From positions 1 to 51,158 of the forward strand of contig JBCCGI010000061.1 in NCBI GenBank assembly GCA_039029355.1: DNA of 51,158 nt. Direction: 5' to 3'. Source of the DNA: JBCCGI01 sp039029355. GTDB lineage: Bacteria > Planctomycetota > UBA1135 > GCA-002686595. Position 1 is the first letter of the stretch. Each line of letters starts with the position of its first letter. A program made the position numbers and the translations under genes. Under the pieces are notes generated by a model. It did not search any database, was not told the origin of the DNA, and saw only the letters and a program-made list of their open reading frames with translations. Positions 39,235 to 49,443 of the stretch are shown here, piece by piece.

Positions 39235-40566
39235 CTAGTTCAGGGTCTCCATCTTGGACGCGACATCACGATATCCGATGTCGACTTCGTAGATGCGGAT
39301 GTACCACGAGCGGGCTTCCTCGGAGTTGCCCTGGGACTCCGCGATGGATCCCAGGTGGTAGAGGACTTCCTTGGCCCGGTCGTTGACTTGGGGTTGGGCG
39401 GCGAGGGCGCGCTCGTACTCCTTGCGCGCGAGGTCGAAGATGCCCTTGCGGTGGAAGCACCGCGCGAGCAGGAACAGCGCCTCGTTGCCCACGCGCGGGT
39501 CGCCGTGGATCTTCTGCAGCTGGCCGAGCGCCTGGTCGAACTCCTCGGCCCGCATCAAACGATGCGCGTACTGCAGGCGTAGCCCCGCGTCGCCGGGGCG
39601 CAGGTCGACGCGCGCAGCGTGGTCGGCCACCTCGTGCTCCTGGAGCTCGCGCTCCAGCCGTCCGGCGGCCTCCTCATCGCCGTCCTTGTCGGCGCGCGAG
39701 ATCTGGCGCTTCAGCACCTTCGAGCGCAGGTCGCCGGCCTTGGCGCGGAGGTCGAAGTCGTCCTTCTTGTACTGCAGCGCGCGCTCGACGAGGTCGAGCG
39801 CGCCCTCGTGGTCGCGCAGGCGCTCGTTGACCTCGGCCATCTCGCGCATGACCTCGACGTCGGAGGGGTTCTCCGCGAAGCGGTCCTGGAGCCGCTCCAG
39901 GTCCTGCCGCAGCTCGTCCTCGGTGCGGTGGATCCGCTTCGACCGCTCGAGCTTGGCGGCCTGGTCCTTGTCCTTGATCGACTCGCGGCTGTGCTGCACC
40001 GAGTCGAGGTTGGTCTGCGAGAGCGCCGTCTCCGCCGCCAGGTTCTTGCGGGCCTTCAGGGCCTCCTGGTCGCGCGGGTCGGCCTGCAGGGCGCGCTCGT
40101 AGTATTCGAGCGCGCGCGCGGGCTCGCCGGTGCGCTGCATCATCGCGCCGGCGCGCTTGAGGCCGTTGGGGTTCTTCGGGGCGATGTCGGCGACGAACTC
40201 GTACACCGCTCGCGCCGACTTGAAGTGGCCGGCGTCCTCCAGCGACATCCCGAGCATGAGGTTGGCTTCCTCATCCAGCGGGTTCTTGTCGAGGTAGCCT
40301 TCCAGCGCTCGGGCGCACGCTTCGTGCTTGCCCATCTTGCGCATCGTCTTGGCGCGCGCGAGCGGCGCCGCGCCGGCCACCTTGCCGAAGAGCTTGCCGC
40401 CCTTCTTCTGCTCGTGCCGCTTCTTGAGCGACTTGCGCAGCCCGGCGCGCGCCTCGCCCAGGTCGGGGTCGAGGTCGAGGAGCTGACGATACAGCTCGAC
40501 CGCGAAGTCGTAGTTCCTGCGGCCGAAGGCTTCGTCCGCCTTCTTGATGTGCTTCGAGAAGTCCAA
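39235..40566 (-). CDS. tetratricopeptide-repeat protein
   Basis: A 443-residue soluble protein that starts with TTG. It is built mainly of TPR helices: YDFAVELYRQLLDLDPDLGEAR (about 19-40), ARALEYYERALQADPRDQEAL (about 149-169), EGALDLVERALQYKKDDFDLR (about 250-270), FDLARKEYERALAAQP, and a final GNSEEARSWYIRIYEVDIGYRDV. A charged middle segment of about 60 residues (KDKDQAAKLERSKRIHRTEDELRQDLERLQDRF) is likely coiled coil. It probably scaffolds a complex; the partner is unknown. TTG at 40566 is the only usable start in the frame before the sequence begins, and no Shine-Dalgarno is evident. It leads the rpsT operon. Confidence 0.85.
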   Translation of the reverse strand: MDFSKHIKKADEAFGRRNYDFAVELYRQLLDLDPDLGEARAGLRKSLKKRHEQKKGGKLFGKVAGAAPLARAKTMRKMGKHEACARALEGYLDKNPLDEEANLMLGMSLEDAGHFKSARAVYEFVADIAPKNPNGLKRAGAMMQRTGEPARALEYYERALQADPRDQEALKARKNLAAETALSQTNLDSVQHSRESIKDKDQAAKLERSKRIHRTEDELRQDLERLQDRFAENPSDVEVMREMAEVNERLRDHEGALDLVERALQYKKDDFDLRAKAGDLRSKVLKRQISRADKDGDEEAAGRLERELQEHEVADHAARVDLRPGDAGLRLQYAHRLMRAEEFDQALGQLQKIHGDPRVGNEALFLLARCFHRKGIFDLARKEYERALAAQPQVNDRAKEVLYHLGSIAESQGNSEEARSWYIRIYEVDIGYRDVASKMETLN

Positions 40567-40753
40567 GTCGAGGGGCGTACCAAACGGGGGCCCGCACCGA
40601 GGTGGGGCCCGGTCCGATGCGGTCGTGTGGAGCCTGCGCTACCCCCACGACCCCCCTCCCGGCACGCGAAGAAGGGCGAAAAGTCTATTCCAGGGCCCCG
40701 AGGCGGTCAACGCGGCAGGTCTGCCGGGGGTTCGGGCCGGCCCGGCGGGCTGC

Positions 40754-40759
40754 TAGGAT
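40754..40759 (+). promoter_or_regulatory. -10-like TAGGAT before def
   Basis: TAGGAT (4 of 6) is preceded by GC and ends 10 bases before the def ATG, in the divergent gap between the TPR gene and def. It would give a very short leader or none. Confidence 0.35.
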
Positions 40760-40769
40760 AGGCGCCCCC

Positions 40770-41306
40770 ATGGCCGAGAAGCTGAAATTCGAGCTCACGC
40801 TCTTCCCCAATCCCCTCCTGCGGCGGCCCTGTCCGCCGGTCGAGGCCTTCGACGACGAGCTCCGCGCCACCGTCGAGGCGATGTACGAGCTGATGTACGC
40901 CAGCCAGGGCGTGGGCCTGGCGGCTCCCCAGGTCGGGCTCCGCAAGCGCATCCTGGTCCTGAACCCCACCGGCAAGCCCGAGGACGAGCTGACGCTGATC
41001 AACCCGGTCCTGATCGAGAAGTCCGGGCCCGAGGTCATGTTTGAGGAGGGCTGCCTGTCCTTCCCCGCCATCTACGCCGAGATCGAGCGGCCCGACCGCT
41101 GCCGCGTGGAGGCCTGCGACGTGGACGGCAACCCGATCCAGGGCGAGTACGAGGGCTTCATCAGCCGCATCATCCAGCACGAGCAGGACCACCTGGAAGG
41201 CGTGCTGCTGGTCGACCGCATGTCCCCCGCGGACAAGCAGCGCCACCGGGCCGCGCTGGAAGACCTGGTCGAGGGCTACAAGCGCCGCCAGGGGGCCTCC
41301 CGATAG
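40770..41306 (+). CDS. def: peptide deformylase
   Basis: A 178-residue metalloenzyme that removes the formyl group from nascent proteins. All three motifs are present: GVGLAAPQVG (47-56), EGCLSFP (93-99, metal ligand C95) and QHEQDHLEG (136-144, ligands H137 and H141 with catalytic E138). The length is normal. The ATG at 40770 begins the conserved LTLFPNPLLRRPCPPV; the upstream open frame is shadow. It precedes ribF with a 66-base gap, so the two may be co-transcribed. Confidence 0.96.
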   Translation: MAEKLKFELTLFPNPLLRRPCPPVEAFDDELRATVEAMYELMYASQGVGLAAPQVGLRKRILVLNPTGKPEDELTLINPVLIEKSGPEVMFEEGCLSFPAIYAEIERPDRCRVEACDVDGNPIQGEYEGFISRIIQHEQDHLEGVLLVDRMSPADKQRHRAALEDLVEGYKRRQGASR

Positions 41307-41372
41307 CGATGGGGCGCGCGACGCTCTCCTCCCTCCGGCTCGGGACCCGGGCCCAGACGCCCTAGCCCGCCC

Positions 41373-42305
41373 GTGCGGACGACCTTCGAGCTGCGCAAGC
41401 TCGCCCCGTCCGACCGCGGTGCGGTCGTCTCGATCGGGGTCTTCGACGGGATCCACCTCGGACACCGGGCCATCCTGGCGGCCAACGCCAGGACGGCGGC
41501 CGAGCTGGGCGCCGAGAGCTCGGTGGTCACCTTCCGGCGCCACCCCAAGAAGGTGCTGCTGGGGCGGGCGCCGAAGACGCTCACCAGCCTGGAGCACCGC
41601 CTGGAGCTCTTCCGCGAGCTCGGCGTCGAGCACGCGGTGGCCCTGAGCTTCACGGAGAACCTGCGCGCGCTCTCGGTGCGCGATTTTGTGGAGCAGGTCG
41701 CGGTCCAGGGCCTGGCGGTGCGGCGGTTTGTGCTGGGCTTCGACAGCAAGTTCGGGCGCGACCGCGAGGGCACCCCGGAGCTCCTTCGCGAGCTGGGCTT
41801 CGAGGTCGAGATCGTGCCGGAGGTGCTGGTTGCCGGCCGCCCGGTCTCCAGCACCGCGATCCGCGAGGCGGTCGAGCTGGGCGACCTGGCGGGGGCCGAG
41901 CGCATGCTCGGGCGCCGGGTCTCGGTGCTGGGGCGGGTCGTCCGCGGCCGCCAGCTGGGGCGCGAGATCGGCTTTCCGACCGCCAACCTCGACCTCCACC
42001 ACGAGCTGCACCCGCCCCCGGGGGTCTACGCCGTGCGGGCCGAGCACGTGCGCGAGGACGGCGGCCGCACGGCCTACGGCGGCGTCTGCAACATCGGCTT
42101 CCGGCCCACCGTCCAGAACGAGGCGCCCACCAGCCCCCTGGTCGAGGTCCATCTTTTCGACTTCGGCGGCGACCTCTACGGCGAGCGGCTCGAGGTCGCC
42201 TTCGCCGCTCTCCTGCGCCAGGAGCGGCGGTTCGAGAACCTCGGAGAGCTCACAGCCCAGATCGCCCGCGACGCGGATGACGCGAGGCGCGTGCTGGGCG
42301 GTTGA
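41373..42305 (+). CDS. ribF: bifunctional riboflavin kinase / FAD synthetase
   Basis: A 310-residue enzyme that makes FMN from riboflavin and then FAD. The N-terminal adenylyltransferase has VSIGVFDGIHLGHRAIL (about 19-35) with the HxGH-type motif, and VSSTAIRE. The C-terminal kinase has GREIGFPTANLDL and CNIGFRPTVQN. The GTG start at 41373 fits the conserved start; no strong ribosome site is seen. Its stop codon overlaps the -35 of a likely tRNA-Phe promoter. Confidence 0.95.
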   Translation: MRTTFELRKLAPSDRGAVVSIGVFDGIHLGHRAILAANARTAAELGAESSVVTFRRHPKKVLLGRAPKTLTSLEHRLELFRELGVEHAVALSFTENLRALSVRDFVEQVAVQGLAVRRFVLGFDSKFGRDREGTPELLRELGFEVEIVPEVLVAGRPVSSTAIREAVELGDLAGAERMLGRRVSVLGRVVRGRQLGREIGFPTANLDLHHELHPPPGVYAVRAEHVREDGGRTAYGGVCNIGFRPTVQNEAPTSPLVEVHLFDFGGDLYGERLEVAFAALLRQERRFENLGELTAQIARDADDARRVLGG

Positions 42306-42330
42306 CGCCGGCCCGCGCGCCGGCAACAAT
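42302..42330 (+). promoter_or_regulatory. putative promoter of tRNA-Phe
   Basis: TTGACG (42302-42307, 5 of 6 to consensus), a 17-base spacer and AACAAT (42325-42330, 4 of 6) lie 17 bases before the tRNA. The -35 overlaps the ribF TGA. The spacer itself is a GCCGGC-containing inverted repeat (42307-42324) that could also act as the ribF terminator. Confidence 0.5.
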
Positions 42331-42346
42331 CCGCGCCGCTTCCCGC

Positions 42347-42422
42347 GGGTGGGTAGCTCAGTTGGTAGAGCACTTGACTGAAAATCAAGGGGTCGCCGGT
42401 TCAAGTCCGGCTCCACCCACCA
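42347..42422 (+). tRNA. tRNA-Phe (anticodon GAA), CCA encoded
   Basis: A 76-base cloverleaf. The acceptor is GGGTGGG with TCCACCC (one G-T pair), discriminator A and an encoded CCA. The D-arm is GCTC/GAGC. The anticodon arm is CTTGA-CTGAAAA-TCAAG with GAA at positions 34-36. The variable region is five bases and the T-arm is GCCGG-TTCAAGT-CCGGC. All stems pair properly. Confidence 0.98.
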
Positions 42423-42451
42423 CCAGGCGCCGACCGAAGCGCAACGGGCCC

Positions 42452-42754
42452 ATGACCAGCTTCGAACCGCGGGTGATCACCAAGAGCGACCCCGTCCGGG
42501 TTTCGATCGACTGGGCCGACGGACACAAAACCGTGTACCCCGCGCGCACGCTGCGGCAGCTGTGTCCCTGCGCCGGCTGCATCGAGGAGCACACCGGCCG
42601 CGCTCTCCTCGACCCCGAGTCGGTGCCGACGGACATCGTCACCCGCGACGTGGCCCTGGTGGGCAACTACGCGATCTCGGTCCTCTTCTCCGACGGTCAT
42701 TCGACGGGCATCTACCCGTTCCGAATGCTGCGCGAGAACGACGCCGAGGGCTGA
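42452..42754 (+). CDS. DUF971 (GBBH-like N-terminal) domain protein
   Basis: A 100-residue single-domain protein. Landmarks are VSIDWADGHKTVYPARTLRQLCPCAGCIEEHTGR (about 17-50) with a CPCAGC cluster, and YAISVLFSDGHSTGIYPFRML (about 73-93), the usual end of DUF971. The domain occurs alone in many bacteria or fused to Mrp/ApbC iron-sulfur carriers and to gamma-butyrobetaine hydroxylases, where cysteines bind zinc or participate in metal handling. A link to iron-sulfur cluster transfer is plausible but not proven. The ATG at 42452 has the domain starting almost at once. It is two bases from arfB. Confidence 0.82.
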   Translation: MTSFEPRVITKSDPVRVSIDWADGHKTVYPARTLRQLCPCAGCIEEHTGRALLDPESVPTDIVTRDVALVGNYAISVLFSDGHSTGIYPFRMLRENDAEG

Positions 42755-42756
42755 GC

Positions 42757-43194
42757 GTGGGCGGGCGGCCCGAGGAAGGGGTGCGGGTCAGCTCGCGCCT
42801 CGTGATCCCCTGGTCGGAGATCGAGATCACCTCCGCCCGCTCCGGCGGCCCCGGAGGCCAAAACGTCAATAAGGTGGCGTCGAAGGTCGTGCTGCGCTTC
42901 TCGATCCCGCGCAGCGAGGCCCTGGGAGAGAGCCGCCGGGCGCTGGTGCGCAAGCACCTGGCCTCGCGGCTGACGCGCGACGGCGACCTGATCCTGCACG
43001 CCTCGCGCTTCCGCGAGCGCTCGCGCAACCTCGAAGACGCCTGCGAGCGTCTCGCCCGTACGCTGCGCGAGGCCCTGGCCCCGACCAAGCGCCGCGTGCC
43101 CACCAAGCCCACCCGCGCCTCGAAGCGGCGGCGCCTCGACGACAAGAAGCGCCGCGGCGAGCGCAAGGACAGCCGAAGGAGAATCGACCCGTGA
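42757..43194 (+). CDS. arfB: alternative ribosome-rescue factor ArfB (GGQ peptidyl-tRNA hydrolase)
   Basis: A 145-residue release-factor-like protein that rescues stalled ribosomes. The GGQ loop (SGGPGGQNVNKVASKV, GGQ at 33-35) is the catalytic motif. The body EIEITSARSGGPGGQ, then LRFSIPRSEAL, and a basic C-terminal tail (KPTRASKRRRLDDKKRRGERKDSRRR) that would enter the mRNA channel match ArfB/YaeJ/ICT1. The GTG at 42757 is used; GTG codons shortly downstream (about 42781) are alternatives. It overlaps the next gene by four bases (GTGA). Confidence 0.94.
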   Translation: MGGRPEEGVRVSSRLVIPWSEIEITSARSGGPGGQNVNKVASKVVLRFSIPRSEALGESRRALVRKHLASRLTRDGDLILHASRFRERSRNLEDACERLARTLREALAPTKRRVPTKPTRASKRRRLDDKKRRGERKDSRRRIDP

Positions 43195-43649
43195 ACCATC
43201 CGGACGAGCAAGCCCTCGAGGAGGCCCTGACGGCCCTGGAGCAGCTCTCGAAGCGCAAGAAGGCCCCCGGCCGCTGGGAGGCGCGTGCGCTCCTGGTGCC
43301 GCTCGGCATGCTGCTGCAGGCGCGCGGCGAGGAGGCCCTGGCGACGCCGCTGGGGCGGGCCCGCGCCGCGGCGGGCGCGGACGCGAAGTCCTGGGCCGAG
43401 GCCGTAACCGAGGAGCTCTCGCTGGCCTGCGCCGAGCACATCCAGGGCGTCGACCCGCGCTACCTCGACCTCCCGAACTTCGACTTCGACTACGTCCTGC
43501 AGGCGCGCGAGCGGCTCGAGGCGCGGCTCGTGGCGGCGCGGGCGCTCGGCGTGGAGGCTCCCAAGCAGCTCGCGGAGCAGGTCACCGAGGCCGACGCGCG
43601 GCTCAAGCCCTACCTGGACGCGCGGAGGAAGAGCGCGGAAAGCCCGTAG
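43191..43649 (+). CDS. conserved-looking protein of unknown function, coupled to arfB
   Basis: A 152-residue acidic, Ala/Leu/Glu-rich, mostly helical protein without signal peptide, membrane helix or cysteine cluster. It reads as two or three helical pairs (EQALEEALTALEQLSKRKK, RWEARALLVPLGMLLQARGEEAL) with one compact segment, HIQGVDPRYLDLPNFDFDYVLQARERLEARL. I do not recognise it. The GTG overlaps the arfB stop, so translation is coupled. A role near ribosome rescue is only suggested by position. Its stop lies inside a terminator hairpin. Confidence 0.7.
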   Translation: MNHPDEQALEEALTALEQLSKRKKAPGRWEARALLVPLGMLLQARGEEALATPLGRARAAAGADAKSWAEAVTEELSLACAEHIQGVDPRYLDLPNFDFDYVLQARERLEARLVAARALGVEAPKQLAEQVTEADARLKPYLDARRKSAESP

Positions 43650-43662
43650 CGACGGGCTTTCC
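43637..43662 (+). terminator. terminator overlapping the stop of the arfB-linked gene
   Basis: An 11-base stem (GGAAAGCCCGT 43637-43647 with ACGGGCTTTCC 43652-43662) and a 4-base loop. The left arm includes the last codons and the first base of the TAG stop. Confidence 0.8.
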
Positions 43663-43953
43663 CGACCACCTGGAAGCTGCGAAGCCGCCGCGGACGCCGC
43701 CCGGAGGCCCCGACAGAGGCACCCGCAATCCCTAAATCACTCTCACAAAGGGCCTTAGGCGCATGAATACGCCTTCAGCGTCCATTTCAACCGTCCGCGC
43801 CCTGGAATTCACCCGGCCCGAAGCGTCCGCTCTTCGTGGAGGAAACGTCTGGCTGGGCTCGACTCCGACCCAGCGGATCGGCATCCTCACCGCCCAATCA
43901 CCGGATCCCCATCCCTGGGAACTCAGTCTCAAACTCTCGGAGTGCATGTACTC
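43663..43953 (+). other. leader region before the porin gene
   Basis: This 291-base stretch follows a terminator and precedes the porin. It is less GC-rich than its surroundings (for example AATCCCTAAATCACTCTCAC near 43730). Short open frames on both strands here lack family features and look non-coding. A promoter is expected, but no hexamer pair is convincing. The long leader could carry control of porin expression. Confidence 0.4.
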
Positions 43954-45054
43954 ATGAATAAGTTCGTAACCAGTGCTCTGGCCATGACTGTGGCCGGATC
44001 GCTCGCGCACGCGGGCACCGGCGACAGCGAGTGGCTGGAGCTCGATCGCGAGATCTCTAGCCTGTCGTCGCCGGTGACGACGGCTCAGGGCGGGATCACG
44101 TGGTCCGCCCTTCTTCGCTCCTCCCTCAACTACTCAGACGACGACATCGCGACGGGCGGCGGGAAGGACATCTTCGGAAACGAGTTCCAGGACATCGACC
44201 TGTCGGCGACCGGTCAGCTTGGGGACTTCTTCTGGCGTATCGCGGGCGACATGGACTTCGGCGACCTCACCCTCGAGGACGCGTTCGTGTCGTTCGACTG
44301 CGGCGAGCTGGTCAATGTCCTGATGGGCAACCACAAGCCGAGCTTCCTCCGCAGCGCCAACGTCGCCCCTGACAGCCTGGTCTTCACGAACCGTACGGCG
44401 CTTGGCTCGGTCTTCGACTTCTGGGACAACGGCATCGCCGCCCGGGGCAACTTCGAAGACATGGTCATGTGGACGATCTCCGCCATGAACGGCGGCAACG
44501 GTGAGTTCGCAGACCACGCCTGGTACCTCCGCCTCGAGTATGCGCTCGGCGAAGGTGCTGGTGCCGCGGAAGGCGCGCTTGGCGCCGGCGACGAGTTCGC
44601 CGCGACCATCGGCCTCTCGTACGCCAACTTCGACGACATCAGCGGCACCGGTGGCGACGACCAGTCCATCGGCCTCGACTTCTGGGGTACCGCCGGTCCG
44701 ATCGGCTTCGGGGCGGAAGTCCTGACGATCGACGACGGCATCGCCGCGGTCACCGATGAGGACTTCGGCGCCGGTCTCACCGTCGTCGGCTTCTCGCCGG
44801 ACTCGACCCCGTGGGACGTGACGGGCACCTACCTGATCAACGAAGATCTCGAGGCCGGCCTCCGTTACGAGAACACGGACAACGACTTCGACACGACCCT
44901 CCTGACGCTGGGCATCGCCTGGTACATGATGGGCCACAACGCCAAGATGACGGCGTCGATCACCGACATCGACTCCGACTCGGGCGCTCCCGACGGCACC
45001 ATCCTGCAGGCCGGCTTCACGGTCGGCGCGTCCGGTACGTTCGGCAACAGCTAA
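43954..45054 (+). CDS. outer-membrane porin, phosphate-selective OprP/OprO-like
   Basis: A 366-residue protein with a cleavable signal (MNKFVTSALAMTVAGSLAHAG, about 1-20). The rest is rich in alternating beta-strand patterns: FFWRIAGDMDFGDLTLEDAFVSFD, then LVNVLMGNHKPSFLRSANV and SVFDFWDNGIAARG, which match the OprP/OprO family (strand turns with G-N-x-K-P-x-F and an F(D/W)DNG constriction-loop area). Later strands include EFAATIGLSYANFDD and DVTGTYLINEDLEAGLRYENTDND. It probably forms a trimeric anion channel. Codon and GC content are lower than in neighbouring genes, as for highly expressed genes. The ATG at 43954 gives the best signal peptide. A strong terminator follows. Confidence 0.82.
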   Translation: MNKFVTSALAMTVAGSLAHAGTGDSEWLELDREISSLSSPVTTAQGGITWSALLRSSLNYSDDDIATGGGKDIFGNEFQDIDLSATGQLGDFFWRIAGDMDFGDLTLEDAFVSFDCGELVNVLMGNHKPSFLRSANVAPDSLVFTNRTALGSVFDFWDNGIAARGNFEDMVMWTISAMNGGNGEFADHAWYLRLEYALGEGAGAAEGALGAGDEFAATIGLSYANFDDISGTGGDDQSIGLDFWGTAGPIGFGAEVLTIDDGIAAVTDEDFGAGLTVVGFSPDSTPWDVTGTYLINEDLEAGLRYENTDNDFDTTLLTLGIAWYMMGHNAKMTASITDIDSDSGAPDGTILQAGFTVGASGTFGNS

Positions 45055-45130
45055 GGCCACGCGCGGGCCGTGCGCGTCACGGCCCGGGCCCTTCGGACGC
45101 GCGCGTCGCGACCCCGAGGGACGAGCCCAA

Positions 45131-45161
45131 AGAAAGCCCCGCGCGCGTCGTGGGGCTTTCT
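45131..45161 (+). terminator. porin gene terminator
   Basis: A 10-base stem (AGAAAGCCCC 45131-45140 with GGGGCTTTCT 45152-45161), an 11-base loop and a following CGTTTAAT. It lies 76 bases past the porin stop. Confidence 0.88.
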
Positions 45162-45186
45162 CGTTTAATGGCCTAATGGCCGCGCG

Positions 45187-47385
<2,199 letters not shown>

Positions 47386-47390
47386 CGCGG

Positions 47391-47882
47391 CTAGTGCTCG
47401 GGCTCGGGCGCGTCGGCCGTTCCGCCCTCGCGCATCGGCTTGCCCATCACCGCCTTGGCGCCGTAGCGCAGGCGCTCGTCGATCTCGCGGTCGAAGCGCG
47501 GGTGGCGCGGGCTCTCGGCGAAGCCGCGGTGGCGCGTGCCGCAGACGTAGCAGACCACGACCTCGGGAGCGAGCAGGTACAGCACCGCGTCGAGCAGCGC
47601 CGCCGCGACCAGGCTGAGGTACCAGGTGAACGGCGCCAGCACCGCCGCCACCGCGACGATGACGAGCCCAACCGCGCGCGGGAAGTCCTTCTGCGTGAAG
47701 AGCTCGGGGTGCCGGCAGGCCAGACATCCCCGCAGGCCGCCCTCGTCGCTGAGCTGGTCGAGCGCGAGCTCGCGCGGCTCGCCCCCGACCTCGATCGACC
47801 GCGGCAGGCCGGCGGGCGCGTCGGCCTCGGCCCGTACGGGGGCGTGGTCGTCGGAGACGAGCTCGACCGAGACACCGGTCAC
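47391..47882 (-). CDS. small membrane protein with paired CxxC motifs
   Basis: A 163-residue protein with an N-terminal soluble part and a CLACRH motif (about residue 52), then two hydrophobic helices (AVGLVIVAVAAVLAPFTWYL and LVAAALLDAVLYLLAPEV), followed by CYVCGTRHRGF. The two CxxC pairs flank the membrane hairpin and could bind one zinc or haem-independent iron on the same side. The C-terminal tail is charged (FDREIDERLRYG). I know no named family for it. The GTG start overlaps the upstream membrane-protein gene by four bases, so the two are coupled. Confidence 0.7.
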   Translation of the reverse strand: MTGVSVELVSDDHAPVRAEADAPAGLPRSIEVGGEPRELALDQLSDEGGLRGCLACRHPELFTQKDFPRAVGLVIVAVAAVLAPFTWYLSLVAAALLDAVLYLLAPEVVVCYVCGTRHRGFAESPRHPRFDREIDERLRYGAKAVMGKPMREGGTADAPEPEH

Positions 47883-48664
47883 AGCGGGACCCCGTACGTG
47901 TCCTGCAGCGAGAGCGCCACGGCCGTCCCGATCAGCACGAGCACCGTCGACGCGTACAGGATGCCGGTCGCCGAGCGCGTGTTCTTGAACTTCAGCGAGC
48001 CCGCCACCATGGCGGCGAACGCCAGCGGCAGCGCCAGCCCCACGGCCACGCGCGTGCCCAGGTAGAACAGCCCGGTCGCGCCGAAGAGCGCGTCGTCGCG
48101 CTCGTTCAGCGTCGTGCCGAAGTAGACGCAGATCAGCCCTAGGGCAGCCACCGACGCGAGCATCGCCCCCACCGTCACGCGGTTGAGCCGCCGCAGGTGG
48201 CTCACCTGCAGGTTCGGCACGGTGAGGTACCAGTGCCCGAGCACCATGGCGAGCGCCACGGTCCCCGCAACGGCTCCGGTCGCGAGCGCCGAGAAGGTGC
48301 CCAGCGCCAGGGCGCCGAAGCCCTCGACCGACTCCATGCGGTCGACGCAGTGCGCCACCGCTCCGACGCAGCCCAGGAGCGCCAGGGCGAGCCCCAGCAC
48401 CCAGTTCCTGCCCCGCACCGGCCCCGAGTACACCGGGTACGCCACGACCGCGAGCCCCGCCCAAAGGACCGGCGGGTCGGTCCAGGCCCCCTCGCCGGTC
48501 GCCGGCGGCATGACGCAAGCCAGCAGCAGCGGCACCAGGGCCGAGGTCCCCATGATCCGGTAGAAGAAGGTCCCGACCGGGGCCTTGGGCACAAAGGCCA
48601 TCGCGAGGAGCACGCCGAAGGCGATCTCCACGCAGAACTGGGTCCCGAGCTCGCTCCACGCCAT
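47879..48664 (-). CDS. polytopic membrane protein of unknown function
   Basis: A 261-residue protein with about seven to eight transmembrane helices (for example FCVEIAFGVLLAMAFV, ALVPLLLACVMP, LWAGLAVVAYPVY, TVALAMVLGHWYLTVPNLQ, VTVGAMLASVAALGLICVYF). No cofactor or transport motif is clear; single His residues in AHCVDRM and GHWYLT lie in helices and might bind haem, but this is speculation. It is the first gene of a pair with the CxxC membrane protein, and is divergent from an SDR gene. The ATG at 48664 begins the first helix region. Confidence 0.72.
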   Translation of the reverse strand: MAWSELGTQFCVEIAFGVLLAMAFVPKAPVGTFFYRIMGTSALVPLLLACVMPPATGEGAWTDPPVLWAGLAVVAYPVYSGPVRGRNWVLGLALALLGCVGAVAHCVDRMESVEGFGALALGTFSALATGAVAGTVALAMVLGHWYLTVPNLQVSHLRRLNRVTVGAMLASVAALGLICVYFGTTLNERDDALFGATGLFYLGTRVAVGLALPLAFAAMVAGSLKFKNTRSATGILYASTVLVLIGTAVALSLQDTYGVPL

Positions 48665-48753
48665 GCACGCATTCTGAAGCGACGTACGCGGGGCGCCAAG
48701 ACGCTATCCTGTCCGCCTCGTCTCCTCCCCCAAATGAGCCCTAGAGATCCCCA

Positions 48754-49443
48754 ATGAGCCAACTTCGGGTCCTGGTCACCGGCGCGAGCCGGGGCATCGG
48801 CCGCGCCATCGCACTGCGCTTCGCCCGCGAGGGCGCCAAGGTCGTGGTGGCGGCGCGCTCCTCGGACGCCCTGGACACCGTCGTGGCCGAGATCGAGGCC
48901 GCGGGCGGCGAAGGCCTCGCCGCCCCGATGAACGTGGTCGACCACGGCTCGGTCGAGGCGGCGGTCTACCGCGCGCTGCAGTTCACCGGCGGCGCGCTGG
49001 ACGTGCTGGTGAACAACGCCGGCGCCTTCGAGCTCAGCCCGTTCGAGCGCATGAATCCCCAGGCCTGGACCCGCATCCTGGACGTCAACCTCAACGGCCC
49101 CTTCCTGGTGACCCTGGAAGCGCTGGAGGGTCTGGAGGAGAGCGAGCGCGCGCACGTCTTCAACATCTGCTCCGACGCCGGGCGTCAGGGCTACGAGCGC
49201 GCCACCGCCTACTGCGCCTCGAAGTACGGGCTGCGCGGCTTCGGCGATGCGCTGCGCAAGGACCTCTCCGGACAGGGTGTGCGCGTCACGACCGTGTTCC
49301 CGCGCGCGACCGACACCGACATCTTCAAAGGTGTCGAGGGCGACTTCGACCGCTCGAAGATGGATCCGCCCGAGGCCGTCGCCGACGTGATCTGGAGCGC
49401 CTATCAGTCCGGCGACGTCGACGAGGTCGAGGTCACCGGCTGA
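48754..49443 (+). CDS. short-chain dehydrogenase/reductase
   Basis: A 229-residue NAD(P)-dependent oxidoreductase. The cofactor motif is TGASRGIG (9-16), the structural motif is NNAG (87-90), and the catalytic triad is S140, Y153 and K157 in YCASK. The first basic residue after the first strand (SR) suggests NADP use. The short length and FPRATDTDIF segment resemble the 3-oxoacyl-ACP-reductase-like branch, but the substrate is unknown. TATCCT near 48702 may be its -10. Its last 11 bases overlap the 3' end of folE on the other strand. Confidence 0.9.
   Translation: MSQLRVLVTGASRGIGRAIALRFAREGAKVVVAARSSDALDTVVAEIEAAGGEGLAAPMNVVDHGSVEAAVYRALQFTGGALDVLVNNAGAFELSPFERMNPQAWTRILDVNLNGPFLVTLEALEGLEESERAHVFNICSDAGRQGYERATAYCASKYGLRGFGDALRKDLSGQGVRVTTVFPRATDTDIFKGVEGDFDRSKMDPPEAVADVIWSAYQSGDVDEVEVTG

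Noticed and set aside
43763..43957. 64-codon open frame before the porin
   Set aside because: No family, no ribosome site, and it runs over the porin start; the region looks like a leader.
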